Shown: piece after piece, positions 8,916-16,787 of the stretch
Position numbering within the stretch: position 1 is the first letter of the stretch
Layout: each line of letters opens with the position of its first letter
From: Clostridia bacterium
GTDB lineage: Bacteria > Bacillota > Clostridia > Monoglobales > Monoglobaceae
Length of the DNA: 64,000 nucleotides
Reading direction: 5' to 3'
Assembly (NCBI GenBank): GCA_017620615.1
Contig: JAGAUW010000018.1
Location: 1 to 64,000, forward strand
Position numbers and translations under genes: made by a program
Notes under the pieces: generated by a model
What the model was told of the DNA's origin: nothing
The model's database searches: none
The model's input: only the letters and a program-made list of their open reading frames with translations

Positions 8916-10112
8916 TTGAATAACAACGAAATAGAACAGATTGTAAAACAAGTTCTTGCGGGAATGCAAGGAACAAGCAGCAATGCAGCTCCAAAAGCAG
9001 CAGGCCCGGTTCCTAAATCAGCTCGTGTTGCTATGCTGACAGGAATTGAAAAGTTTGAGCTTCAGGAGTATCCTATCCCTGAAATAGGCGATGATGATAT
9101 GCTGGTTAAAGTTGAGGGCTGTGGTGTTTGCGGAACTGATGCTCACGAGTACAAGCGTGACCCATTCGGACTTATTCCGGTAGTTCTCGGTCATGAAGGT
9201 ACGGGCGAAATCGTAAAGCTTGGTAAAAATGTTAAAAAAGACAGCGCCGGAAAATCTTTGAGCGTTGGAGATAAGATTGTAACAAGCGTTACCCTCAAGG
9301 ATGACCCCGAAATTACTATGCTTGACCTCAACAAACAAAACGTAGGAGGTGCAGATGTTTACGGTCTTCTTCCTGATGACTCTACACACTTCAACGGTTG
9401 GTTTGCAGATTACATAGTTATCAAAAAAGGTGCGTCTGTATTCAACGTTTCAGACCTTGATCTCGATTCAAGAATCCTTATCGAGCCTTGTGCGGTTCTT
9501 ATCCACGCGGTAGAACGTGCAAAGACAACAGGAATCTTAAGATTCAACAGCCGTGTTGTTGTTCAGGGTTGTGGACCTATCGGCCTTATCTGTATAGCAG
9601 TTCTTAGAACTATGGGAATTGAAAACATTACAGCTGTTGACGGAGAACAAAAACGTCTTGACTTTGCAAAACGTATGGGCGCAGACAAAACAGTTAACTT
9701 CAAAGACTATAGCGGCATTGAAGCACTTAGCGGTGCTGTTGCGGACAGCTTCAGCGGACATCTTGCAGATTTTGCATTCCAGTGCACAGGCTCACCTGTT
9801 GCTCACAGCAATATCTACAAGTTCATCAGAAGCGGTGGCGGACTTTGCGAGCTTGGCTTCTTCATCAATGGCGGCGATGCACAAATCAATCCGCACTTTG
9901 ACCTTTGCTCAAAGGAAATTACTCTGGTTGGTTCATGGGTATATACACTCCGTGATTATGCTACAACATTTGATTTCCTGAAACGGGCAATAGCAATTGG
10001 ACTTCCAATCAAGGAACTTATCACACATAAGTATCCGCTTGAAAAAATCAATGATGCATTCGTTACGAATGTTAAAATGGAAGGTCTCAAGATTGCAGTT
10101 GTAAATGAATAA
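8916..10112 (+). CDS. Zinc-dependent medium-chain alcohol dehydrogenase with N-terminal targeting helix
   Basis: A 398-residue MDR-family dehydrogenase, expected to reduce propionaldehyde to 1-propanol (or lactaldehyde to 1,2-propanediol) and so recycle NAD within the compartment. The catalytic zinc motif is GCGVCGTDAHEY (C72) with LGHEGTGE; the Rossmann loop is QGCGPIG near residue 216. The first 35 residues precede the GroES-like domain and contain NNEIEQIVKQVLAGMQG, a probable encapsulation helix followed by an Ala/Pro-rich linker. Enteric pdu uses an iron alcohol dehydrogenase (PduQ) for this step, so the zinc type is a feature of the glycyl radical variant. The start is TTG with GGGAGAG 8 bases upstream; no ATG is available before the helix. 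Confidence 0.9.
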   Translation: MNNNEIEQIVKQVLAGMQGTSSNAAPKAAGPVPKSARVAMLTGIEKFELQEYPIPEIGDDDMLVKVEGCGVCGTDAHEYKRDPFGLIPVVLGHEGTGEIVKLGKNVKKDSAGKSLSVGDKIVTSVTLKDDPEITMLDLNKQNVGGADVYGLLPDDSTHFNGWFADYIVIKKGASVFNVSDLDLDSRILIEPCAVLIHAVERAKTTGILRFNSRVVVQGCGPIGLICIAVLRTMGIENITAVDGEQKRLDFAKRMGADKTVNFKDYSGIEALSGAVADSFSGHLADFAFQCTGSPVAHSNIYKFIRSGGGLCELGFFINGGDAQINPHFDLCSKEITLVGSWVYTLRDYATTFDFLKRAIAIGLPIKELITHKYPLEKINDAFVTNVKMEGLKIAVVNE

Positions 10113-10151
10113 TAATTAACAATTTTAAAATATTTTAGGAGGATTTTTAAA

Positions 10152-10427
10152 ATGGCACAGGAAGCATTAGGTATGATAGAAACAAGAGGTTTGGTTGCAG
10201 CAATTGAGGCAGCCGACGCAATGGTAAAAGCTGCTGAGGTAGTTCTTATCGGTACAGAGAAGATTGGTTCAGGACTTGTTAGTGTTATGGTTCGCGGTGA
10301 TGTTGGTGCTGTTAAAGCTGCTGTTGAAGCAGGTGGCCAGTGCGCACAGAGACTCGGCGAAATCGTTGCTACACACGTAATTCCGAGACCTCACAGCGAT
10401 GTTGAAAAGATTTTGCCTAAGTTCTAA
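10152..10427 (+). CDS. BMC-H hexameric shell protein (PduA/PduJ-like), copy 1
   Basis: A 91-residue single-domain BMC hexamer protein, the main shell tile. It has the canonical core [23 protein letters not shown] at the N-terminus, the edge lysine region MVKAAE, the pore loop KIGSGLVSV and the RPH segment ([14 protein letters not shown]) at the end. A textbook AGGAGG lies 7 bases before the ATG after an A/T-rich 39-base gap, suggesting high translation. The next gene encodes a protein with about ten differences over the same length, so the pair is a recent tandem duplication. Confidence 0.96.
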   Translation: MAQEALGMIETRGLVAAIEAADAMVKAAEVVLIGTEKIGSGLVSVMVRGDVGAVKAAVEAGGQCAQRLGEIVATHVIPRPHSDVEKILPKF

Positions 10428-10444
10428 AGAAAGAGTGATTTAGT

Positions 10445-10837
10445 ATGGCAACAACAAAAAAGACCGTAATTGCAAATACGGAAGCATTGAAAAATAATGA
10501 AGCCGAGGTTAAAGAAACCAAGGTTGTTGAAAAAAAGGTTATAAAGGAGGAAAAAAGAATGGCACAGGAAGCATTGGGTATGGTGGAAACAAGAGGCTTG
10601 GTTGCAGCAATCGAAGCAGCAGATGCTATGCTTAAGGCTGCTAACGTAACTCTTGTTGGCACAGAAAAGATTGGTTCAGGTCTTGTAAGTGTTATGGTTC
10701 GCGGTGATGTTGGCGCTGTTAAAGCTGCTGTTGAAGCAGGAGGTCAGTGTGCACAGAAGCTTGGCGAAATCATTGCTACACACGTTATTCCCAGACCTCA
10801 CTCAGATGTTGAGAAAATATTGCCTATCCTTAAATAA
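10445..10837 (+). CDS. BMC-H hexameric shell protein, copy 2, with charged N-terminal extension and an internal start
   Basis: The frame opens at ATG 10445 and gives 130 residues: a 38-residue lysine/glutamate-rich extension ([14 protein letters not shown] at its end) and then a 92-residue PduA/PduJ-type domain almost equal to copy 1. The upstream ATG has only a weak AAGAAAGAG site. At 10559 a second in-frame ATG has a full AAAGGAGG 8 bases upstream, and the protein from there aligns end to end with copy 1. Both forms may therefore be made from one message, or only the short form. The extension has no counterpart in PduA; it would project from the hexamer face that carries the N-terminus. Confidence 0.93.
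   Translation: MATTKKTVIANTEALKNNEAEVKETKVVEKKVIKEEKRMAQEALGMVETRGLVAAIEAADAMLKAANVTLVGTEKIGSGLVSVMVRGDVGAVKAAVEAGGQCAQKLGEIIATHVIPRPHSDVEKILPILK
10543..10561 (+). promoter_or_regulatory. Internal ribosome binding site and alternative start of BMC-H copy 2
   Basis: AAAGGAGG at 10543-10550 with 8 bases to ATG 10559-10561. The site is read as Lys-Glu-Glu codons in the longer frame and is stronger than the site of the upstream start, so it decides the likely main product. Confidence 0.75.
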
Positions 10838-10854
10838 TAAAAGGATGCTGGGCA

Positions 10855-10899
10855 GGCAAATAGCGGGGCGAAGCTTTGGCTTTGTCCCGGCGGTTTGCC
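10855..10899 (+). promoter_or_regulatory. Strong intercistronic hairpin before the vertex-protein gene
   Basis: An outer stem GGCAAA/TTTGCC (10855-10860 with 10894-10899) encloses an 11-bp inner stem (10864-10874 with 10879-10889, with G-U pairs) and a TTTG loop. No T run follows, so it is not a standard terminator. It lies between the abundant hexamer genes and the vertex gene and could stop 3' decay of the hexamer message or lower expression of the vertex protein. Confidence 0.6.
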
Positions 10900-10921
10900 A
10901 AATCCGGAAAGGAAGAGTGTT

Positions 10922-11188
10922 ATGATTATTGGAAAGGTGCTTGGCAGCGTTGTTTCAACCCGCAAGAATGAAAACCTTGTTGGAAGCAAGTTTATGATTG
11001 TCGAACCTGTTGAATCAATGGCAAAAGAAAATTCTAGAATTGTTGCTGTTGACAACATAGGTGCAGGCATTGGTGAATATGTTCTGGTGGCTCTTGGCAG
11101 TGCCGCAAGAATTGGATGCGATAAAGAGACTAAGCCAATAGATGCAGCAATTGTCGGAATTATTGACGACGGAGAAAGTTTTAAATAA
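10922..11188 (+). CDS. pduN: BMC-P pentameric vertex protein (PduN/EutN/CcmL-like)
   Basis: An 88-residue vertex protein that closes the shell corners as pentamers. MIIGKVLGSVVSTRKNENL is the standard opening of the EutN/CcmL family, followed by GSKFMIVEP, AVDNIGAGIGEYVLVALGSAAR and the closing IVGIIDD. The ATG at 10922 is chosen because it begins at the conserved family N-terminus and has GGAAAGGAAG about 6 bases upstream; a TTG at 10895 would add nine residues that match nothing. Few pentamers are needed per shell compared with hexamers, and this gene alone in the block is preceded by a strong hairpin. Confidence 0.94.
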   Translation: MIIGKVLGSVVSTRKNENLVGSKFMIVEPVESMAKENSRIVAVDNIGAGIGEYVLVALGSAARIGCDKETKPIDAAIVGIIDDGESFK

Positions 11189-11227
11189 AGGCGGATTATT
11201 TGATTTTGAGAAAAGGGGGAGCTATTT

Positions 11228-12568
11228 ATGCAGCTTGCAGAACTTAGTGGTCTTATGAAAGAATGCGGAATAGTTGGTGCCGGTGGCGCAGGATTTCCCT
11301 CTTATGCAAAGCTTTCAGAAAAAGCTGATACTATTATACTCAACTGTGCAGAGTGTGAGCCACTTTTCAGGCTTCACAGGCAGCTTCTTATGACTTATGC
11401 AGAAGAAATTTTGATCGCTCTTGATACAGTGAGAGAGGCAGTCGGTGCAAAAAATGCCATTGTTGGCATAAAGGCAGCGTATAGTGAAACAGTTGAAGAA
11501 CTGAACGAACATATTGGTTCCTTCAAAAATATTGAGATTTCACTTTTGCCTGAGGTTTATCCGGCGGGCGATGAAATTGTTCTTATTTATGAAACAACCG
11601 GCAAAGTGGTAAAACCCGGTCAGCTTCCCATTTCGGAAGGGGTTATTGTGTATAATGTAGAAACTATGCTCAATATTCACTTTGCTATTACAGAAAAAAA
11701 ATCGGTTTGCTACAAGTATGTTACTGTAGCGGGCGAAGTTGAGAACCCTCAGACATACAAAGTTCCACTTGGTGTGCCGCTTAAAAAAGTGGTGGAGCTT
11801 TCTGGTGGGGAAACAGTCAAAGACTGTGTTTATTTAAGCGGCGGTGCAATGACAGGAAGAGTGGCGAATAAAAATGATGTTGTTACAAAGACAACAAATG
11901 CAATATTGGTATTGCCGAAAAATCATCCTGTTGTTATGAAAAAGAAAACAAATTCAAAAGTTAATATATACAGAGCAATGAGCGCGTGCTGTCAGTGCAG
12001 AATGTGTACTGATATGTGCTCGAGAAATCTTTTGGGACATCCCATTGAGCCACATTTATTTATGAGAGCTGCGGCAAAAGGGATGACAAAAGATATAACG
12101 GCTATGATGAATTCTACGTATTGTTCACAGTGTGGTATTTGCAGTATGTATGCCTGTCATCAGGGACTTTCACCGTCGATGCTTATCGGCGAGTTCCGAA
12201 ATGAAATAAGAAAGCGTGGCATAAAACCTGAAAAAAAACCTAAATTTTCAGAGGTGGATGAACACAGAAAATACAGGACCATACCTATGGAACGGCTTGT
12301 TTCAAGGCTTGGAATTTCAAAGTATGATGTTGAAGCTCCTCTTGATGACAGACCTCAGGATTTTTCGAAGAGTGTGAAAACTCTCAAAATTATGTTGAGC
12401 CAGCATATAGGTCAACCGGCAAAGCCTGCGGTGAGTGTAGGAGTAGCGGTCAAGGCGTTTGAAAAGTTGGCAAGCTGTGAGGGCTTGGGTGCTGAAATTC
12501 ACAGTCCCCTTGATGGAGTAGTAAAAGAAATAACAGAAAAATATATCTTGCTTGATATAAAGCGGTAG
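11228..12568 (+). CDS. PduS/RnfC-like flavo-iron-sulfur oxidoreductase
   Basis: A 446-residue relative of PduS and the RnfC/NuoF group. The N-terminus has the glycine-rich GIVGAGGAGFPSYAK nucleotide/FMN-binding loop followed by NCAECEPL. An SLBB domain lies near residues 165-225 (TVAGEVENPQTYKVPLG). Two 4Fe-4S sites follow: CCQCRMCTDMC near 256 and CSQCGICSMYAC near 298. PduS in enteric bacteria reduces cobalamin; there is no cobalamin enzyme here, so a role in NADH oxidation or in feeding electrons to the radical SAM activase is more likely (inference). It is followed after 17 bases by a PduT-like shell protein with an iron-sulfur pore residue, a natural electron partner. Confidence 0.88.
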   Translation: MQLAELSGLMKECGIVGAGGAGFPSYAKLSEKADTIILNCAECEPLFRLHRQLLMTYAEEILIALDTVREAVGAKNAIVGIKAAYSETVEELNEHIGSFKNIEISLLPEVYPAGDEIVLIYETTGKVVKPGQLPISEGVIVYNVETMLNIHFAITEKKSVCYKYVTVAGEVENPQTYKVPLGVPLKKVVELSGGETVKDCVYLSGGAMTGRVANKNDVVTKTTNAILVLPKNHPVVMKKKTNSKVNIYRAMSACCQCRMCTDMCSRNLLGHPIEPHLFMRAAAKGMTKDITAMMNSTYCSQCGICSMYACHQGLSPSMLIGEFRNEIRKRGIKPEKKPKFSEVDEHRKYRTIPMERLVSRLGISKYDVEAPLDDRPQDFSKSVKTLKIMLSQHIGQPAKPAVSVGVAVKAFEKLASCEGLGAEIHSPLDGVVKEITEKYILLDIKR

Positions 12569-12585
12569 AAAGGGAGGAAACATAA

Positions 12586-13134
12586 ATGGGAAAAGCATTG
12601 GCAATGGCTGAATTTACAACGGTTTCCACCGATATGAAGGCCGCTGATATGATGGTTAAAACAGCTGAGGTGAATGTTATTGAAGCTGAGGTTGTTTGTC
12701 CGGGAAAATACATAATTCTGATTGAGGGCGATTTGAGTGCAGTAAGAGCCTCGGTGGATACTGTGAAAAATATGTTCCCTGAAAAGTTGATTGACAGTTT
12801 TGTTCTGGGAAATCCGCATGAAACTATTTTCCCTGCTATTTATGGGACCACTGAGGTGCAGGATAAACGCGCTCTTGGTATTTTGGAGACTTATTCTGCG
12901 GCGTCAATTATTTTGGCGGCAGATATTGCGGCAAAAACCGCAATAGTTGATTTGATTGAGCTGCGTATCGCTCGTGGCATGTGCGGAAAATCATATATGC
13001 TTCTTACGGGTGAGGTTGCTGCGGTTGAATCAGCAATTGAAAAGGCAAAACGTGAGGTAAGTGATGGAACGATGTTCCTTGACAGCTCGGTTATTGCAAG
13101 TCCTGATGATAAAATGTGGAATACAATTATATAA
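12586..13134 (+). CDS. pduT: PduT-like tandem BMC shell protein with Fe-S pore cysteine
   Basis: A 182-residue protein with two BMC domains in tandem (about 1-92 and 97-182) forming trimeric pseudohexamers. The closest resemblance is PduT: VVCPGKYIILIEGD places a cysteine at residue 38, the position whose three copies hold a 4Fe-4S cluster in the PduT pore, and the second half has RALGILETYSAASIILAADIA and IASPDDKMW at the end, matching the PduT layout. An Fe-S pore suggests electron passage across the shell or cluster delivery. The position next to the PduS-like gene supports a shared electron-transfer role. Confidence 0.92.
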   Translation: MGKALAMAEFTTVSTDMKAADMMVKTAEVNVIEAEVVCPGKYIILIEGDLSAVRASVDTVKNMFPEKLIDSFVLGNPHETIFPAIYGTTEVQDKRALGILETYSAASIILAADIAAKTAIVDLIELRIARGMCGKSYMLLTGEVAAVESAIEKAKREVSDGTMFLDSSVIASPDDKMWNTII

Positions 13135-13153
13135 ATGTTTGAGGTGAATTGAT

Positions 13154-14545
13154 ATGTTTGATGAAAAGGATATAAGTCGCATAGTTGAAAGTGTTATTCA
13201 GAATATGGACGGAAAGGTATTGCCCAAGAAAAATCTCAAGGGTGTTTTCCCCACAATGACAGAGGCGCTGGAGGCTGTGTCAAAAGCTTACATTCAGTAT
13301 AAGAGCTATACTGTTGAGCAGAGGGAAAAGATGATTTCTGCAATCCGTCGTTTGACGCTTGAAGAAGCTGAAGAAATGGCAAAGCTTGGTGTTGAAGAAA
13401 CAGGCATGGGCAGAGTTTCTGATAAGATTATCAAACATCAGCTGGTTGCAAATAAGACTCCTGGAACTGAAGATCTTTGTCCGACAGTTAAAACAGGTGA
13501 CTGCGGTCTTACTTTGATTGAAATGGCACCTTATGGTGTTATCGGAAGCATCACTCCTTCAACAAATCCGAGTGAAACTGTTATATGCAATTCCATCGGT
13601 ATGATTGCCGGAGGAAATGCGGTTGTGTTCAACCCTCATCCAAACGCAAAAAGAATTGCAAACTATGCAGTTGACCTTGTTAACCGCGGCATACTTGAAG
13701 CAGGTGGCCCTGAAAATCTGGTTGTTTCTGTTGAAAATCCAACTATGGATTCATCAAACGAAATGGTTGGCTCACCTCTTGTTAAAATGCTTGTTGCAAC
13801 AGGTGGCCCCGGTGTTGTAAAAATGCTTCTTTCTTCAGGAAAGAAAGCAATCGGTGCAGGGGCTGGAAATCCTCCTGTTATTGTTGATGACACAGCTGAT
13901 ATTGAAAAAGCTGCTTCTGATATTATCAAGGGTGCAAGCTTTGATAACAATCTCCCCTGTATCGCTGAAAAAGAATGTTTTGTTTTTGATTCAGTTGCTG
14001 ACCAACTCATACTTCATATGCAGAGAAACGGTGCATACCTCTTAAAAGGTGCCCAGATCGATAAGCTTGTTAAGGTTGCTCTCGTTGAAAAAGACGGAAA
14101 ATTTGGAATTAACAAAAAATGGGTAGGAAAAGATGCAAAACTCTTCCTCAAGGAACTTGGCATTGATGCAGACCCAAGGCTTATTATTTGTGAAACAGAT
14201 GCAAAGCATCCCTTTGTTCAGGTGGAAATGATGATGCCTATTCTCCCTATCGTAAGAGTAAAAGATATTGAAGAGGCGATTACTGAAGCTTGCAAAGCTG
14301 AACATGGAAACAGACATTCCGCTCACATTCATTCAAAGAATGTTGACAGACTTACAGCTTTTGCAAGAGCGGTTGAAACAACAATTTTTGTAAAGAACGC
14401 ACCTTCTTATGCTGGCATTGGCGCCGGTGGCGAAGGTCATACAACATTTACCATTGCTGGACCTACCGGTGAGGGTATTACTTCTGCGAAGTCGTTCACA
14501 CGCCAGAGAAGATGCGTTATGGCGGATGGTCTCCATATAGTTTAA
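13154..14545 (+). CDS. pduP: CoA-acylating propionaldehyde dehydrogenase (PduP/EutE-like)
   Basis: A 463-residue aldehyde dehydrogenase superfamily enzyme that converts propionaldehyde, NAD and CoA to propionyl-CoA and NADH inside the shell. The catalytic cysteine is C269 in FDNNLPCIAEKE, the CoA-acylating signature; PSTNPSETVICN near 137 and NPHPNAK are cofactor-binding segments. Residues 1-20 (DEKDISRIVESVIQNMDGK) form the classical PduP-type encapsulation helix, linked to the catalytic domain by KVLPKKN. Length is typical. It lies between two tandem-domain shell genes, 19 bases after one and 25 bases before the other. Confidence 0.95.
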   Translation: MFDEKDISRIVESVIQNMDGKVLPKKNLKGVFPTMTEALEAVSKAYIQYKSYTVEQREKMISAIRRLTLEEAEEMAKLGVEETGMGRVSDKIIKHQLVANKTPGTEDLCPTVKTGDCGLTLIEMAPYGVIGSITPSTNPSETVICNSIGMIAGGNAVVFNPHPNAKRIANYAVDLVNRGILEAGGPENLVVSVENPTMDSSNEMVGSPLVKMLVATGGPGVVKMLLSSGKKAIGAGAGNPPVIVDDTADIEKAASDIIKGASFDNNLPCIAEKECFVFDSVADQLILHMQRNGAYLLKGAQIDKLVKVALVEKDGKFGINKKWVGKDAKLFLKELGIDADPRLIICETDAKHPFVQVEMMMPILPIVRVKDIEEAITEACKAEHGNRHSAHIHSKNVDRLTAFARAVETTIFVKNAPSYAGIGAGGEGHTTFTIAGPTGEGITSAKSFTRQRRCVMADGLHIV

Positions 14546-14570
14546 ATTTAACGAAAAGGATTGTGCATAA

Positions 14571-15215
14571 ATGAAAGCATTAGGAATGATAGAAGTTTAT
14601 AGCTTTACAACTGCGGTGGTTGCTGCTGACCTTTGCGCAAAAGCTGCTGATGTAAAAGTTATTGCCTTTGACAGAAACCGTCCCAAGAGTGCGGATGCAC
14701 CTGCACCACTGGTTATGCAGATAAAGATTACAGGCAATGTTGCGGCGGTGAAAGCTGCTGTTGAAGCAGGAACTGAATATGCAAAGTCAGAGGGCAGGCA
14801 CATTGTTTCACACATTATCCCAAATCCTGGTGATGGCGTTGAAAAAATGGCTTATCGCCTTGATATAAACAAAGATAAATATAACAAAAAGCTCCCAAAG
14901 GACTTTATGAATGAGGAAGATATAAATGGTGACACTATTGGAGCAGAAACTATTGGCCTTCTTGAAATAGACGGTCTGGTTGCGGCTATTGAGGGTCTTG
15001 ATTCCATGACAAAAGCTGCGAATGTACGAGTTATTCACTCCGAAAAGCGTCTTGGAGGACGACTTGTTACATTTATTGTTGCAGGTGAAGTTTCAGCGGT
15101 CAAGGCTGCTGTTGAAGCAGGTTACCAGAACGCACAGCCTCTTGGCAAGGTTTATGGCAAGGCGGTTATTGCCAGACCTCACAGAGAGGTTGCAAAGTTC
15201 TTTGATATGGACTGA
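14571..15215 (+). CDS. Tandem-domain BMC shell protein (non-permuted, with long linker)
   Basis: A 214-residue shell protein with two complete BMC domains in the ordinary, non-permuted order: residues 1-98 (KALGMIEVYSFTTAVVAADL to SHIIPNPGDGVEKM) and 124-214 (AETIGLLEIDGLVAAIEGLD to ARPHREVAKFF). They are joined by a charged linker (about 99-123), and the first domain has an insertion RPKSADAPAPL where the pore loop lies. The second domain keeps the hexamer-like SEKRLGGRLVTF loop. It should trimerise into a pseudohexamer distinct from the PduT-like one; it lacks the PduT cysteine. The wider insertion may give a larger or gated pore. No specific enteric ortholog is claimed. Confidence 0.9.
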   Translation: MKALGMIEVYSFTTAVVAADLCAKAADVKVIAFDRNRPKSADAPAPLVMQIKITGNVAAVKAAVEAGTEYAKSEGRHIVSHIIPNPGDGVEKMAYRLDINKDKYNKKLPKDFMNEEDINGDTIGAETIGLLEIDGLVAAIEGLDSMTKAANVRVIHSEKRLGGRLVTFIVAGEVSAVKAAVEAGYQNAQPLGKVYGKAVIARPHREVAKFFDMD

Positions 15216-15292
15216 TTTTTAAAATCGACAATCCGGAAAGACGGAAATATAAATCAGGAAGCAGAAATTTGCTATCTTGAGAGGTGAAGCTT

Positions 15293-15931
15293 ATGTATTA
15301 TGATACAGACACAATTGCAAAAGCTGTTCAAAACGTTATTAAAGATATAAATGATGACGGACAAATCAAGGTCGGCGTTTCTCAACGTCATATTCATTTG
15401 TCTCAGGAAGACCTTGAAACTCTGTTTGGCAAAGGATATCAGCTTACCATAAAAAAATATCTTATGGGGCGTGAATATGCGTCTAATGAGGTTGTAACAT
15501 TGGTAGGACCGTCACTTAAAGCTATTGAAAATGTCCGTGTTCTTGGTCCCGTGAGAAACAAAACTCAGGTTGAAATATCAAGAACAGATACATTCGTTCT
15601 GAAAGTGAGTCCTCCGGTAAGACCATCAGGTCAGGTTGAAGGCTCTGAAAAGGTGGTTGTTGTCGGACCAAAAGGCAGTGTATATCTCAAAGAAGGTGTT
15701 ATAATTGCCAACCGCCACATCCATCTCACGCCCGAATATGCTACGGCAAACGGCATAAAGGACAATGATTATGTGGATGTTGAGGTAGAGGGAATAAAGC
15801 CTACCAGATTTTATGATGTTCAGGTCAGAGTAAGAGATGATTTCAATGTTGAAATGCATATTGATACTGATGATGCAAACTCTGCCGGACTCAAAAACGG
15901 AGCAAAGGTGAAAATCCTGAAGAAAAAATAA
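15293..15931 (+). CDS. pduL: PduL-type phosphate propanoyltransferase
   Basis: A 212-residue PduL phosphotransacylase that converts propionyl-CoA to propionyl-phosphate and frees CoA inside the shell. Two beta-barrel halves each carry a histidine motif for the two zinc ions: VSQRHIHLSQEDLE near residue 30 and ANRHIHLTPEYA near 140; EMHIDTDDANSA near 188 gives a further ligand. Residues 3-19 (YDTDTIAKAVQNVIKDIND) look like an encapsulation helix. The ATG at 15293 has GAGAGGTG 6-8 bases upstream and is preferred to a GTG at 15284 that overlaps this site. A kinase to use the acyl-phosphate is not in the window. Confidence 0.94.
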   Translation: MYYDTDTIAKAVQNVIKDINDDGQIKVGVSQRHIHLSQEDLETLFGKGYQLTIKKYLMGREYASNEVVTLVGPSLKAIENVRVLGPVRNKTQVEISRTDTFVLKVSPPVRPSGQVEGSEKVVVVGPKGSVYLKEGVIIANRHIHLTPEYATANGIKDNDYVDVEVEGIKPTRFYDVQVRVRDDFNVEMHIDTDDANSAGLKNGAKVKILKKK

Positions 15932-15954
15932 GAATCGCGAAAGTGGGGAATGTT

Positions 15955-16722
15955 ATGCTTGCACTTGAACGACAAAAGAAAATCCTCGAATTTTTAAATA
16001 CCGATGGTGTTGTTTCGGTAAACAGACTGAGCAGCACTTTGGGTGTTACAGAAGAGACAGTAAGACGTGACCTTGAAAAACTTGAAAAGCAAGAGTCTCT
16101 CAGAAGAACTCACGGTGGTGCTGTTTCTGTTGAGGGGAGCACTCATGAATTTTCTCTGGAAAAGAGAAAAACCATAAATGTTGTTGCAAAACAAATGATT
16201 GCGAAAGAAGCAGCAAAAAAAGTTGTTGATGGTGATACGATTTTTCTTGATGCTTCAACCACCACATTTTTTATGGCGAAGGAACTTAAAAATCGCAAAA
16301 ATGTTACGGTGATTACCAACTCGCTGAGGGTTGTGACAGAGCTTTCGGGCTGTGAACACTTAAAAGTGATTATGATAGGTGGAGTGATGAGCCGCAATCA
16401 GTCATTTGTGGGAAGGCTCGCAGAAAAGAGTATTGAAGAAGATTATTTTGCAAACAAGATGTTTTTTTCAAGCAAGGGAATAACGGCAGATGCAGGAATC
16501 CTTGACAGTAATGAAACAGAATGCGGTATCAAACAGAAAATGTTTGAAAACTCCAACAAAAAATATTATCTTTGTGATAATGGTAAAATCGGCGGAGTGG
16601 GGTTTGTAAAATTAGCTTCTTTTCAGGAAATTGACTGTTTGATTACAAATGCAGCTTTGGATGAAAAGCTCTTGGAAAAACTTGCTGAAAATGAAGTAGA
16701 TGTTATTCGTGTGAATGAATAA
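15955..16722 (+). CDS. DeoR-family transcriptional regulator, likely regulator of the BMC locus
   Basis: A 255-residue DeoR-family protein. Residues 1-57 form the winged helix-turn-helix (LALERQKKILEFL, then LGVTEETVRRDLEKLEKQ and RRTHGGAV), and the rest is the DeoRC sugar-phosphate sensor domain with DGDTIFLDASTTTFFMAKEL and ITNSLRVVTEL. DeoR proteins usually bind phosphorylated sugars, fitting fuculose- or rhamnulose-phosphate as inducer (inference). It is the last gene of the locus, 23 bases after pduL, and is followed by a strong terminator. The ATG at 15955 is preferred over the GTG at 15943 because GTGGGG then sits about 6 bases upstream as the ribosome site. Confidence 0.9.
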   Translation: MLALERQKKILEFLNTDGVVSVNRLSSTLGVTEETVRRDLEKLEKQESLRRTHGGAVSVEGSTHEFSLEKRKTINVVAKQMIAKEAAKKVVDGDTIFLDASTTTFFMAKELKNRKNVTVITNSLRVVTELSGCEHLKVIMIGGVMSRNQSFVGRLAEKSIEEDYFANKMFFSSKGITADAGILDSNETECGIKQKMFENSNKKYYLCDNGKIGGVGFVKLASFQEIDCLITNAALDEKLLEKLAENEVDVIRVNE

Positions 16723-16734
16723 ATTGGAAGTTTT

Positions 16735-16770
16735 GGGTCTGAAACCGAAAAGGTTTCAGGCTCTTTTTTT
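16735..16770 (+). terminator. Terminator at the end of the BMC locus
   Basis: A 12-bp stem (16735-16746 with 16752-16763, two G-U pairs), a GAAAA loop and seven T residues directly follow the DeoR gene. It cleanly separates the BMC locus from the division cluster. Confidence 0.92.
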
Positions 16771-16787
16771 GTGCAAAAAATCCGATA

